NCBI RefSeq assembly: GCF_000413935.1
Contig: NZ_KE340381.1
Location: forward strand, 1 to 64,000
Direction: 5' to 3'
Origin: Acinetobacter colistiniresistens
Lineage (GTDB): Bacteria > Pseudomonadota > Gammaproteobacteria > Pseudomonadales > Moraxellaceae
DNA: 64,000 nt
Under the pieces are notes generated by a model. That model did no database searches and was not told the DNA's origin. It saw only the letters and a program-made list of their open reading frames with translations. Position 1 is the first letter of the stretch, and every line of letters starts with the position of its first letter. The position numbers and the translations under genes were made by a program. This document shows positions 51,920 through 61,265 of this stretch, in pieces.

Positions 51920-52107
51920 GTGAACGAAGAAGTTATCGAGAGAATCTCAACCACACAGCATTCAGTCTCATCACAAGTAATCAAAGCTCAACAGAATTTG
52001 CTCGAAACAACTGAATTCTTGAAGCGGATATCATCCAAAAAGAACGGAAAAAGGAAATGCAACAGCCCCAACCTAAGCAGGATCGGGGTATAAATTTTGG
52101 CTGGTAA
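51920..52107 (+). pseudogene. Frameshifted small open frame and Rhs debris
   Basis: GTG at 51920 follows AAGGAAG and opens VNEEVIERISTTQHSVSSQV..., after which the composition continues best in a shifted frame (DIIQKERKKEMQQPQPKQ, ending INFGW). This suggests one lost base near 52024. I do not recognise the family; the tail style is like a plasmid-type protein. Just beyond (52107-52135), the minus strand encodes YDLNTGR, a scrap like the Rhs core YDPNIGRY at 53.07 kb. Confidence 0.35.
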
Positions 52108-52177
52108 TTATGTATGGCTATCGCCCTGTGTTCAGATCATATAAGAAAATACCAGATTCGGTTTGAGCCAGTAAATG

Positions 52178-52438
52178 CTATTTTATAATTTCTCTGACTT
52201 TTTCACAGTCTGTTTCATATCCGTTAAGGGGTAAACTATTTAGCATCGTTTCAAACTGTTTCTTTTTCTGTTGATCATTTGAGTTGATCATTGATTTTGA
52301 TTGATTAGAAAGAGAAGCTAGTGCTTCTGAATAACATAAATTCAAGCCGAAAGAATTGAATATACTTCCTAAATAGGCTGCCATAATAATCAAAAAAAGA
52401 AAAATAGTTGCAAATAAAAAAACTCTTAAATACTTCAT
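52178..52438 (-). CDS. Small membrane-anchored protein, putative immunity protein for the Rhs toxin domain
   Basis: 86 residues. One N-terminal hydrophobic segment (VFLFATIFLFLIIMAAYLG) acts as signal or anchor, followed by a polar domain with two Cys (LCYSEAL and ETDCEKV) that could form a disulphide outside the cytoplasm. It lies 70 bp downstream of the Rhs C-terminal toxin-like frame on the same strand, where immunity genes sit. No homologue is recognised. Base composition is more AT-rich than its neighbours, as is common for toxin/immunity cassettes. Confidence 0.55.
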   Translation of the reverse strand: MKYLRVFLFATIFLFLIIMAAYLGSIFNSFGLNLCYSEALASLSNQSKSMINSNDQQKKKQFETMLNSLPLNGYETDCEKVREIIK

Positions 52439-52508
52439 ATTTATAAACCTTATCTTAAAAATCCGAATAGAACCTGTAAAAAAGTCATTGTAAATATAAA
52501 TGATAATT

Positions 52509-53371
52509 TCATGGATTAAACTCCAGTAGGCTATTTGGAGTTTTACTACCTTGAGGAATATCTATTGATTTTGCTCTATTCCGCCACATAATAATTTCAG
52601 TATCAATAGGAAAAGGCGAAATTGAAGGGATTAGTGCTGATCTGACATTACCTTTATCTAATGCCTTTTGAGTCCTCGTTGCACATGTGTCTTTAAGTGC
52701 ATTTATTGGATCCTTTAATGGATTAGGTAATTTACTTGGATCATATTTTAATAATTCTTTAATCATCTCAGCTTCTTGCTGTGGTGTTGTATTTAAAATA
52801 TAAATTGTTGAATTTCTATAAGATGATTGTTTTGAAATGTAGTCAGTGAAGCTCTCTCTATAATTATTTTGAGTCCCTGAACTAAATATCCCCTGCCCAG
52901 TAAAGCCAATAGCAACATGACCAAATGGATTTGAACCAGTAGCATGTCCAACTACTACAGCCGTTCTTAACCCCATAGGATCCACATTATTAATCGGATT
53001 ATTACCCGATATGCATAGGTATTTAAACCGCCAGCCAGCCCAATCGGATCACTTTGAGTGTATCGCCCTATGTTTGGATCATAGTAACGATTCCAGTTGT
53101 ACCATAGCGAACTTTCCTCATCAAAATATTGGCCTGGGAAGCCGAGGTTGAACGCACCTATCGTCTCATTGGTTATGGTTCGCCCGAAACTATTATTTTG
53201 GGCTTTCCATACGATGGCTTGATATGGATTTGTGATGAATTCAGCACGACCGAGATGGTCATTGTGAATAAAATTCACTGTACTATTTCTAACCACACCG
53301 ACAGGTTCACCGTTAAACCAAATATAGACACTGCCAAGACTACCAACTTGCCATGTTTCTGCTATTAAACG
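52509..53371 (-). pseudogene. Truncated, frameshifted Rhs repeat protein end with an orphan C-terminal toxin-like domain
   Basis: Frame 1 (about 53371-53006) reads '[19 protein letters not shown]', [15 protein letters not shown] and '[21 protein letters not shown]', the conserved Rhs core. A one-base loss near 53006 shifts into frame 2, which carries [12 protein letters not shown] and a C-terminal domain to 52509. That domain has GHVAIGF (His23 of the 158-residue ORF starting at 52985) and later DTCATRTQKAL (Cys101). His before Cys with a 'D.CATR' motif resembles circularly permuted NlpC/P60-like (DUF4105-type) enzymes. The Rhs 5' region is missing and a stop lies upstream, so expression is doubtful. 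Confidence 0.75.
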
Positions 53372-54463
53372 ATGGAGTTGCAGTCACAGTAATTGTTGGT
53401 AATGTACCTGAGTTGAAAGACCTTTTACCCGCTTCACAGGCCCCCATAGTGATAGAACTGCTGCACATACCGACAATAATTTTTTTAGGATATAAGATTG
53501 GGACAAGGGAAGATCTCTAGGTATTCCGCAGAGCCAAAATATTAAACGGAGGTTTAAGCTGATTTACAGCAATCCGATCTGAAAAGGTCTGCAAAACCTG
53601 TTGCTTATAAGCAGCGATATCAACTTGCTGATAATTATAAAAACCCTGCTTTTCACGCAAGCCATTGCGTTGCTGTCGCATATTCTCGGCAATAATTTCA
53701 GGGGTTCGATAACGTTCGCCTAACTCTTTTTGTAAATATTGCGAGGCATAGTACAGGATATCGCCACCACCCCAATCAATAAATTCCAGTAAGCCCAATA
53801 CCGAAAAGCGCAAACCAAAACCTGTCCGAATCGCGATATCAATATCCTCAGCCGAGGCTACACCTTCTTCCACCATCCGTGCCGCTTCGTTCATTGCCAA
53901 GGCCTGAATCCGTGGCACGATATAGCCCGCTTTGGCATGACACACCACAGGGACTTTCCCGATCAACTGTAAAAAGCTTTTCAGTTGCGCAACCACGCGC
54001 TCTGAAGTTTGCTCAGAACGACTTAATTCCACCAGTGGAATGAGATAGGCAGGATTGAGCCAGTGCGCATTCAACACCCGTTCTGGATGAGAAATCATGT
54101 GCGCAATATCCGTAACCAGAAAAGTAGAGGTGGTCGATGCCACAATACAGCGAGATGAAATGAATTGATCCAGCCAAGCAAATACGCCCTGTTTGACTGG
54201 TTTCACTTCTGGGACGGCTTCCATTACAAGCTCACAGCCCGCTAAGCGCTGTACAGAGCCAGCCCGACTCAGAATCGTAATCTGATCCAGAATAAAAAGC
54301 TGTTGTTCAGGCTGAATAAATTGAATCTGTTCAAGTAACCCTAACTCCTGCTGCAAATCAGCTTGAATCTGGCTCTGATATTGCCCGAACTCAACTTCAC
54401 TGCGCTCTCTGGCATCAATCAAATTGAACCGTACCGGGTTTGTCGGAGACTTTTTTATTTAAG

Positions 54464-55366
54464 TTAAGCCACCTGACCTAACGGGTTAATCTTATCATAG
54501 TACATTGCTTCAAACTCAAAAGGCGATACATAACCCAGTGCACTGTGTACACGCTTTTTATTGAACCAATCTACCCAGTTTAGTGTCGCAAGTTGTACAT
54601 CTGCTAAACCTTGCCAATCTGCTTTTAAATATTCAATCACCTCTGTTTTGTATAAGCCATTCACCGTTTCAGCCAGAGCATTATCGTATGAATCACCCGT
54701 TGTACCGACTGATGCTCGTAAATTTGCTGCTTCTAAACGATTGGTATAGCGAATGGAAAGATATTGCACACCTCTGTCGGAATGATGAATCACATTCTTT
54801 GGCATGCCTCGATCATGCAATGCTTGCTCTAATGCATCAAGCACCATATCTGTATTCATCCGTGTAGATACTTTCCATCCAACAATTGCTCGTGAGAACA
54901 CATCAATAACAAATGCGGTATATACCCAGCCTGAATGAGTTTGAATATACGTAAAGTCACCCACCCATAGTTGGTTTGGATGATCAGCATTAAAATTACG
55001 TTTCACTAAATCATCTGCCCGTTTTTGGTCATCTCGGTTACGGGTGGTTTGTTTATTCTTACCACGCCAAACACCTTGTATACCTAGCTTTTGCATCAAT
55101 CGAGCAACTGTACAACGTGCAATAACATAACCCTCACGTTTCAATTTTTGCCAAACTTTACGTACACCATATCGACCTGAACTTTCTTTCCAAATTCGTT
55201 TAATTTGTTCAGCATGATACTCATCATGTAGATCTCGTTTCGCTCGATGTTCTGGATTGTCAGTGAGATCTAAAGTTCGGTAATAGGTTGAAGGTGCAAT
55301 CGGTAAAATTCTACAAATCGCTTCAACACCATATCGATCTTTATTGTTATGGATAAAATCCACCAT
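54464..55366 (-). CDS. IS3-family transposase OrfB, copy 2
   Basis: 300 residues, identical to the OrfB at 42197-43099, with the same intact Asp137, Asp197 and Glu233 catalytic residues. Both copies therefore look functional, consistent with recent transposition. Confidence 0.95.
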   Translation of the reverse strand: MVDFIHNNKDRYGVEAICRILPIAPSTYYRTLDLTDNPEHRAKRDLHDEYHAEQIKRIWKESSGRYGVRKVWQKLKREGYVIARCTVARLMQKLGIQGVWRGKNKQTTRNRDDQKRADDLVKRNFNADHPNQLWVGDFTYIQTHSGWVYTAFVIDVFSRAIVGWKVSTRMNTDMVLDALEQALHDRGMPKNVIHHSDRGVQYLSIRYTNRLEAANLRASVGTTGDSYDNALAETVNGLYKTEVIEYLKADWQGLADVQLATLNWVDWFNKKRVHSALGYVSPFEFEAMYYDKINPLGQVA

Positions 55367-55683
55367 TATTTGTGTGGGCGGTCGAGCTCCGCCTGGGCGA
55401 AAAAAGCGGCTGCTTTACGTAGAATTTCATTGGCACGTTTTAATTCTTTAATTTCACGTTCCATTTGCTTCATTTTTTCTTGGTCAGATATCTGTTGTAC
55501 TTTGGCAGGATTTAGTTGATCCAGATGCTTTAAATACCAAACACGCAATGTTTCAGGAGTACAACCGATTTTAGGAGCAATAGCTGTGATTGCTGCCCAA
55601 GTAGAAGGATAATCTTTTTCAGATTCAATTAGTAATTGAACCGCTCTTTCTCTAATTTCGGGGGTATAGTTTGGTTTTGTCAT
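55366..55683 (-). CDS. IS3-family transposase OrfA, copy 2
   Basis: 105 residues, identical to OrfA of copy 1; helix-turn-helix plus leucine-zipper helix. It overlaps orfB by one base. Confidence 0.95.
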   Translation of the reverse strand: MTKPNYTPEIRERAVQLLIESEKDYPSTWAAITAIAPKIGCTPETLRVWYLKHLDQLNPAKVQQISDQEKMKQMEREIKELKRANEILRKAAAFFAQAELDRPHK

Positions 55684-55828
55684 CGGGATAGTCTCTCAGA
55701 ATATTGACTCTCCGACAAACCCGGTACGGTTCAAATCAACTTTCAGTCCTGCATAGGCAAAGGCTATCGCAATCGCTTTGCCCATTCGCCCAGCACCCAA
55801 TACCGCAACCTGTTTAATTGTGCTCATC

Positions 55829-56935
55829 CTAGACCCCTTGCTGCAAAATCACGTGCAACTCGGCTTTGCTTTTATTGGCAAGCCCTAGACTTTCAAAAGT
55901 CCGACCCTGCTGATATAAGTCTTTGTCAGTCACCGCAGAAGCAATATTTAATAATCCTTCCGCTACAGGGGTCGCGACACCCACCCAGCGCCCGACCGAA
56001 ACCAGAAAGGATAGACCCAGTCGAGTATCTTCCAGCATATAACGATGTGTCTGTAAGTTGATGTCCTCACGCCAGTCACCACTATCAGTTAATTTGCCAT
56101 GTGCACCGCGTCCATACATCCATTCCTCACCTTCACCTTCTTTGTTGTAGTGATCGGCTAAAGGGAAATGCGGTGCAGCATAGCCAAGTGCTTCCCGAAC
56201 TTGCATACGTTCTGAATCCAACTGATTGGTGACACGGCGGATTGAGGGCTGTGTACCCTCATGATGAATATCCCAAGCTTCAAAATGCTCTAGCGGTCCA
56301 GCATTCATTAGAATCAACGGTGGATGAATAATTGGCCCTGCATTCATCAAAGCACCGCTGAGGCTGTCTTCAATCGGTTCTACACTTGGATAAGCCTGTT
56401 TGATAACTTGAAATGCATGTTCAGACAAGGCACTTGGAAAAACCCCTGTCGGTAAACGGGTCGCATAACCACTGACCACAATCTGATTGACCCCATGCTT
56501 ACGCACCAAATAAGGTAAGGTTCCAGTTTCGGCAAAAGCCATTTTGGCATTGTTACCTGCCTCGCGCATGGCTTTGGCAAAGATAAAGCTGCCAAAGGTT
56601 GCAGGTGGTAAATACACCACTTGCCCTGCTTGAAAAAACGGCGCCGCCTGCTTGGCCAAGTCCTGATGCGTGGTGGCAGGCAAAGGAATAATGACCAGCT
56701 CCGCATGCTGAATGGCTTTTTCTAAATGATCTGATAGCTTGATCTGGCTGTTTTCAAAGCCAACACTCACTGAGCGCTCACCCTGATAATCTTTGATCTT
56801 GAGTTCACCTGTTGCAGCTAATTGTTGCAAGGCTTCACGGTCACGACGCCATAACACCACGTCGTGACCTTTTTCTGCCATTTCGACTGCTGCGGCATAA
56901 CATCCGTGCCCACCACCGAGTACTGTAATTTTCAT
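55829..56935 (-). CDS. NAD/NADP octopine/nopaline (opine) dehydrogenase-family protein
   Basis: 368 residues. The dinucleotide-binding start is MKITVLGGGHGCYAAAVEMA with 'GHDVVLWRRDREAL' (second strand; Arg suggests NADP is possible). The C-terminal opine dehydrogenase domain contains 'GALMNAGPIIHPPLILMNAG', where the conserved His lies. Family members reductively join amino acids and 2-oxo acids, or run the reverse reaction in catabolism. Paired in one operon with a 3-hydroxyacyl-CoA-type dehydrogenase and near an MFS transporter, a catabolic role is more likely than opine synthesis. Substrate unknown. Confidence 0.8.
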   Translation of the reverse strand: MKITVLGGGHGCYAAAVEMAEKGHDVVLWRRDREALQQLAATGELKIKDYQGERSVSVGFENSQIKLSDHLEKAIQHAELVIIPLPATTHQDLAKQAAPFFQAGQVVYLPPATFGSFIFAKAMREAGNNAKMAFAETGTLPYLVRKHGVNQIVVSGYATRLPTGVFPSALSEHAFQVIKQAYPSVEPIEDSLSGALMNAGPIIHPPLILMNAGPLEHFEAWDIHHEGTQPSIRRVTNQLDSERMQVREALGYAAPHFPLADHYNKEGEGEEWMYGRGAHGKLTDSGDWREDINLQTHRYMLEDTRLGLSFLVSVGRWVGVATPVAEGLLNIASAVTDKDLYQQGRTFESLGLANKSKAELHVILQQGV

Positions 56936-57019
56936 GTGCGTTCCTGCTGATTGATTTTCAATTCAGCATAAAAGAGACCACAGCTTGTAGCTTATCCAAA
57001 TACGCAAGCATTATTCCAT

Positions 57020-58033
57020 TTACGCACGCATTTGGCTGACTGGCACAGCATCTTTTTTTAGGGTGTACGATGGCAAGCAACCAAAGCGCTTTTTATACAG
57101 CGTCGAGAAATGCCCAAAACTTTGGATACCATGATCCAGTAAAATATCGGTGACCGTTTCATGAGATGATGCGTGCTGCAAAGCCAAATGTACCCGTTCC
57201 AAGCGCTGCTCACGGATATATTCCACTGGGGTTTGCTGTAAATACTGACTAAAGCCTTTTTGCAAAGTTCGTACCGACACATCGCAATACTGACCTAGGT
57301 CAGACAATGAAATGGCCTGTTGTACATGTTCCCGAATATATTGCTGTGCCTTTTGAAGATAACTTGGTAGCAGTTGTTGCCGCTGTGCATTCAAGCGTTC
57401 GGTATAATTATTTGGAATTTTCAGCAAAATGAGCTCAATCAAATACTGGCTAAAACTGGCTGAAATAAAACTCCAGTTCTGAATATGATAATAGGCATGA
57501 CACAGATAATTCAGCGTTTCAATGATCGCATCCATCCCTTCCGCACTACATGACAAAGATGGATCAAAACGCAGGGGGTCTTGGCTACAATGCCCCAACA
57601 TGTTAAACAACTGGGTTTCGATATCCTGCTGTGCCAATTTTAAAATAATATTGCGGCAATGCTGATTAGTAATGATCTGCTGTCGCGTATGTGGATGGGT
57701 CACTGACATCACCCCAACCGATTGCAGGATTTTGTGCTGATCGAATCCAATCTGGCATTGTCCTTCCAGTGTGATTCGAAATAAATAAAAGTCGGCACCA
57801 TCTTCAATATTGATCATGACGGGCGCACTATATTTCAAGTCATACAATGCACCACGACCAAAACTAAAACCGTTTAATCGGGTATTTAATGGCTCATGTG
57901 TCTCGACATCAAAGCGATGCGGGCAGAGGTAATGACTGATTCGATCTTTAATGGTTTGATAATCATTAGATTTAAATAACAACAACTCATCCAGATAATG
58001 CAGATGATCCAATTTCAAAGTTGTTTGCATCAT
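57020..58033 (-). CDS. AraC-family transcriptional regulator
   Basis: 337 residues from ATG 58033 (MMQTTLKLDHLHYLDEL), preceded by AAGGGAG; the frame is open to 58078 but that start lacks a site. The N-terminal half is an AraC_binding_2-like cupin region (SFGRGALYDLKYSAPVMINI...FYLFRITLEGQCQIGFDQ). The C-terminal half is the DNA-binding domain (ISLSDLGQYCDVSVRTLQKGFSQYLQQTPVEYIREQRLERVHLAL...GIQSFGHFSTLYKKRFGCLPS). It sits between the opine-type dehydrogenase and the MFS gene and probably controls this cluster. Confidence 0.85.
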   Translation of the reverse strand: MMQTTLKLDHLHYLDELLLFKSNDYQTIKDRISHYLCPHRFDVETHEPLNTRLNGFSFGRGALYDLKYSAPVMINIEDGADFYLFRITLEGQCQIGFDQHKILQSVGVMSVTHPHTRQQIITNQHCRNIILKLAQQDIETQLFNMLGHCSQDPLRFDPSLSCSAEGMDAIIETLNYLCHAYYHIQNWSFISASFSQYLIELILLKIPNNYTERLNAQRQQLLPSYLQKAQQYIREHVQQAISLSDLGQYCDVSVRTLQKGFSQYLQQTPVEYIREQRLERVHLALQHASSHETVTDILLDHGIQSFGHFSTLYKKRFGCLPSYTLKKDAVPVSQMRA

Positions 58034-58119
58034 TTCACTCCCTTGTGATGAATCAATCAAAGTAAGCACAAAGCCCATTACAATGAATGGGCCTGTGATC
58101 TACTCATTGCAGCATCAAA

Positions 58120-59463
58120 TCAAGATGCATGTTCCTGCTGCATACTGTCACTAAATGCCTGACAGCCTTTTTTCAATAGAATAAAGGCCAGCACACAGGA
58201 AATCGTGCCCACAATCGACAGTGACATCCCGACCATGAGTGGATTTTCAAACACCTTATCGGTAATGAGTGCTACTAATGTGGTGCCAATTCCAACGGCA
58301 ACCAGATTACTGATCAGTAAAAACACTGCAGAGATTTGTGCACGTAACTGGTTCGGTGCCAACATTTGCATAGCCGTGGTTGAAATCGGCATCGGGAATG
58401 AAGCAAAGAACATCGCAGGTACGAGGAAAACCACTGATAGCCATAGTTCATTGACTTGAGTAAAGATCATGATTGGTAAAATTAACCCGATAATGCCAAT
58501 CACACCTGTAATCATCGGCGCATCCTTACGGCCTTTTTGAATAAACCAGTCATTCAGCCAGCCTGCACAAAACACACCCAGAATATTAGCCACCAATAAC
58601 ACGCTACCCAGCATATAACCCGCTTCGGTCGGTGTTAAACCAAACTTACGCATATAGAACGCAGGCGACCAGCTGATCAGGCAATACAACGCCATCGCGT
58701 AAAAAGTAAAACCTAAGTAGTGACATTTGAAGGTGCGACCATGTTTTTTAATAAACTTGAAGGCATCCTTCATACTGGTCTTTTCTACTTGCCCCTGTGC
58801 ATTGAGACGCTGACCTTTACGTTGTGGTTCTCTCACGGTGAGTAAAACCAATAGACCAATAAAGACACCCGGTAGACCCACAATAATAAAGGCCGCTTGC
58901 CATGCCTTAAGCGCACCAAAAACCGGAACCATGATGCTATCCATATTTTTCAGTAAGCCAATCACATAACCACCGACCAGAAAAGCAATCCCGCCGCCGA
59001 CAAAAGAACCAATTGAATACACCGCGACAGCACGCCCAAGCTTATCCTTACTAAACATATCGCTGAACATAGAATAGGCGGCTGGAGATAAAGCAGCTTC
59101 ACCTACTCCCACTCCCATGCGACTTAAAAACAGTTGGATAAAATTCTTACTCAGACCACAGAATGCTGTTGCAATACTCCAAAACACCACCCCGATGGCA
59201 ATAATTTTTGGACGTGAAAAACGATCAGCCAAATAAGCCAGAGGTAAGCCCATAAAGGCATAAAACAGTGAGAAAGCCAAACCGTGTAATAAACTAAACT
59301 GCGTGTCTGAAAGCCCGAGATCTGCTTTAATTGGCTCAATCATCAGCGCCAGTATTTGCCGATCAATAAATGAAAAGATATAAGCCAGCATGCAGAGCAA
59401 AACCACATACCATGCATAGAGATTTGATTGAGCTTGTTTCGGCTCAGTTGAATGCGTATCCAT
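58120..59463 (-). CDS. MFS transporter (spinster-like/organic acid type)
   Basis: 447 residues with about 12 hydrophobic segments. The first helix and loop 'YAWYVVLLCMLAYIFSFIDRQILALMIEPIKADLGLSD' and the MFS motif 'GLPLAYLADRFSRPKIIAIG' are clear, as is 'RMGVGVGEAALSPAAYSMFSDMF'. Relatives move organic acids, sugars or lipids. An AAGGAAG ribosome site precedes the ATG. Its promoter region contains the 39-bp block also found upstream of the OprD porin. It is divergent from the NTF2-like gene. Confidence 0.83.
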   Translation of the reverse strand: MDTHSTEPKQAQSNLYAWYVVLLCMLAYIFSFIDRQILALMIEPIKADLGLSDTQFSLLHGLAFSLFYAFMGLPLAYLADRFSRPKIIAIGVVFWSIATAFCGLSKNFIQLFLSRMGVGVGEAALSPAAYSMFSDMFSKDKLGRAVAVYSIGSFVGGGIAFLVGGYVIGLLKNMDSIMVPVFGALKAWQAAFIIVGLPGVFIGLLVLLTVREPQRKGQRLNAQGQVEKTSMKDAFKFIKKHGRTFKCHYLGFTFYAMALYCLISWSPAFYMRKFGLTPTEAGYMLGSVLLVANILGVFCAGWLNDWFIQKGRKDAPMITGVIGIIGLILPIMIFTQVNELWLSVVFLVPAMFFASFPMPISTTAMQMLAPNQLRAQISAVFLLISNLVAVGIGTTLVALITDKVFENPLMVGMSLSIVGTISCVLAFILLKKGCQAFSDSMQQEHAS

Positions 59464-59586
59464 TGTTCTTCCTTGTCCATGCCATTTTTCTAATGCGTCT
59501 TCTTATTGGAGACAACATGACCAGAATCCATTTCTGCTCTGTCTTCAACAAGGTAAATCATCCCTCTCTATATTTATTATTTTTAC

Positions 59587-59625
59587 ATGTAATTTTCCAT
59601 AATATTTAAGGTATATAGTCATACC
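59587..59625 (-). promoter_or_regulatory. Conserved 39-bp block upstream of the MFS gene
   Basis: On the minus strand GGTATGACTATATAC (59625-59611), 9 bp, then TATGGAAAATTACAT (59601-59587). The oprD-upstream block has the same two motifs (14 of 15 and 15 of 15 bases) and the same spacer length. GTAT-N6-ATAC is an inverted repeat suitable for a dimeric regulator. The rest of 59464-59819 is AT-rich and holds no gene. Confidence 0.65.
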
Positions 59626-59831
59626 TTTTTTGAGCTATGGTTTTTGGCTATTATTTTCTGGCACTCAAAATACAATTTAAGCCTATGATAAAACAAATAT
59701 TTCTTATATTATCTCGCTAAACTCAACTTTAGTTCTAGCCATTCAGTAAATAATTTAATTTAAAATTATATTGAATTTTACATTTATTTTTGGTTTAAAA
59801 TAAACTCAGTATATTCTTAATGGAAATGAAT

Positions 59832-60224
59832 ATGGCCCTTGTAAAAGAACAAGCAATCGAAAGCATTCATAGCATGCACGTGCTGATTGAAAACATTTTT
59901 AGTGGCAAACATGCTGAACAAGACCTACCCCGACTGATCGCCTATTTTGCTGATCATTTTGAAATGGTCGGTGCGGCAGGCAAGCGTATTTCACTCGAAC
60001 AAGTAAAAGGCTTATTTGCCAATAATCAGGGCAAAATGCCCGATATCCAGATTGAAATCTATGACGAACAGGTCTTGATGCAAAAGCCCGATACAATTGT
60101 TTTGACCTATACAGAAAAGCATACCAAAGCCTCTGGTGTTCTGATTCGACGCTCATGCGCACTCATTGAAGAGATTGATGGCAAAATGCTGTGGAGTTAT
60201 CTGCAAGAAACCTTCTTGCCATAA
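59832..60224 (+). CDS. NTF2-like (SnoaL/DUF4440-type) small protein
   Basis: 130 residues from ATG 59832 (MALVKEQAIESIHSMHVLI); 59820 is an alternative with four extra residues. The fold pattern is NTF2-like: N-terminal helices, 'LIAYFADHFEMVGAAGKRISLEQVKGLF', then strands 'IQIEIYDEQVLMQKPDTIVLTYTEKH' and 'LWSYLQETFLP'. It is divergent from the MFS gene and near the conserved block, so it may belong to the same pathway as an isomerase or dehydratase. Function unknown. Confidence 0.7.
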   Translation: MALVKEQAIESIHSMHVLIENIFSGKHAEQDLPRLIAYFADHFEMVGAAGKRISLEQVKGLFANNQGKMPDIQIEIYDEQVLMQKPDTIVLTYTEKHTKASGVLIRRSCALIEEIDGKMLWSYLQETFLP

Positions 60225-60292
60225 AACCACGCCCTGCTTGTCGCAGCTGACTCAATATGACATCCAAACGCCGTACTGAGTCTTCAGCTCGA

Positions 60293-61144
60293 TTATTGAT
60301 TTAATTTTTGCGCTAGCCATGCAATAAAATCATTCATTTTTTGATGGTGAATATGTTCTTTATTCGGGATGTAATAGCAGAGATCAGATTGAATTGACTG
60401 GGTCTGACATTGCTGGATCTGTTGCTGTTTCAGTAATCGGTTCATCAAGGTACTAGAAGCAAATACCCAGCCATTTCCTGCCAATGCCTCCTGAATGCCA
60501 AATAGCTCTTGATCAAAGCTTTTCACCACAATCTTCGATAAGGCGATACCATTTTGCCTACACCATTGTTCTAAGGGTGGTGCGGCCAAAGCTTTATTTT
60601 TCCAAGCCGTGGTAAAAACAACAAGTGGCGCATCATTCGCGTTTAACAGATCGATCTGCTGTCTGCCGTATAGATTAAATGTTTCGTAGCGAATAATTTC
60701 AGACGCTGGAACAGCCGCGATATTGCCCAACCGAATCGATAAATGATAGAGCTGATTGTCTAATGCTTCCCCTGTGGAAACTTCAACCGAAAGCTCTGGA
60801 CGGTGTTCTGAAAATTCATGCAATGCCGGAATTAAAATCAGTGCTGCCAATGAAGAGGTAGTACTTATGCGAATCGCATGGCTGACCCGCCCCAGCTCAT
60901 CTACAGCATCCTCAATTGTCCTGAATCCTGCAGAAATTTGCTTTGCTAATCTCTCTCCGACTTCTGTGAGTACAATTTTTCTGACTTCTCTGTGGAATAA
61001 ATCCACATTGAACCGCGCTTCAAGATTCGCAATATGATGCGAAATTGCTGTCGGTGTCAGAGCAAGTTCTTCAGCCGCCAATTTAAAACTGCCTAAACGG
61101 GCAGCTGATTCAAATGCTTTTAATGCTGGTAATGAAACTTGCAT
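60293..61144 (-). CDS. LysR-family transcriptional regulator (GcvA-like)
   Basis: 283 residues. The helix-turn-helix region 'ALKAFESAARLGSFKLAAEELALTPTAISHHIANLEARFNVDLF' is GcvA-type. The effector domain begins at 'IRISTTSSLAALILIPALHEF'. It is divergent from the azoreductase-like gene with about 120 bp between, the common arrangement of a LysR regulator and its target. Confidence 0.88.
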   Translation of the reverse strand: MQVSLPALKAFESAARLGSFKLAAEELALTPTAISHHIANLEARFNVDLFHREVRKIVLTEVGERLAKQISAGFRTIEDAVDELGRVSHAIRISTTSSLAALILIPALHEFSEHRPELSVEVSTGEALDNQLYHLSIRLGNIAAVPASEIIRYETFNLYGRQQIDLLNANDAPLVVFTTAWKNKALAAPPLEQWCRQNGIALSKIVVKSFDQELFGIQEALAGNGWVFASSTLMNRLLKQQQIQQCQTQSIQSDLCYYIPNKEHIHHQKMNDFIAWLAQKLNQ

Positions 61145-61265
61145 TGTTCACTCCCCAAAACATATAGATGAAATAAAATCATCTATAACTGTAATTTACT
61201 CGTTTGTCGAGGGTGATTTTTAATTTCAAAATGAGTGCTTGTTTAACGCCTAAAGGTCATTTTAA

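Larger units (their letters stand above)
54422..55736 (-). mobile_element. IS3-family (IS51-like) insertion sequence, copy 2
   Basis: The element spans 54425-55733 (1309 bp), same orientation and apparently the same sequence as copy 1, with 25-bp perfect inverted repeats. It is flanked by the 3-bp direct repeat AAT (54422-54424 and 55734-55736). The duplication differs from that of copy 1 (GGC), showing a separate insertion event. Confidence 0.95.
53517..55827 (-). pseudogene. 3-hydroxyacyl-CoA dehydrogenase-family gene, interrupted by IS copy 2
   Basis: The IS at 54425-55733 lies 94 bp after the ATG (55825-55827). Joining 55827-55734 to 54421-53517 gives exactly 333 codons including stop. 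The N-terminus then reads MSTIKQVAVLGAGRMGKAIA with an NAD-binding GxGxMG motif, and the interrupted region rejoins as AYAGLKVDLIDARERSEVEF. The main part has ELVMEAVPE, 'NAHWLNPAYLIPLVELSR' (catalytic His), and 'FGLRFSVLGLLEFIDWGGGDILYYAS'. Relatives include 3-hydroxybutyryl-CoA, L-carnitine and L-gulonate dehydrogenases. The ATG is one base beyond the stop of the opine-type dehydrogenase, so the two were one operon. Confidence 0.9.
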
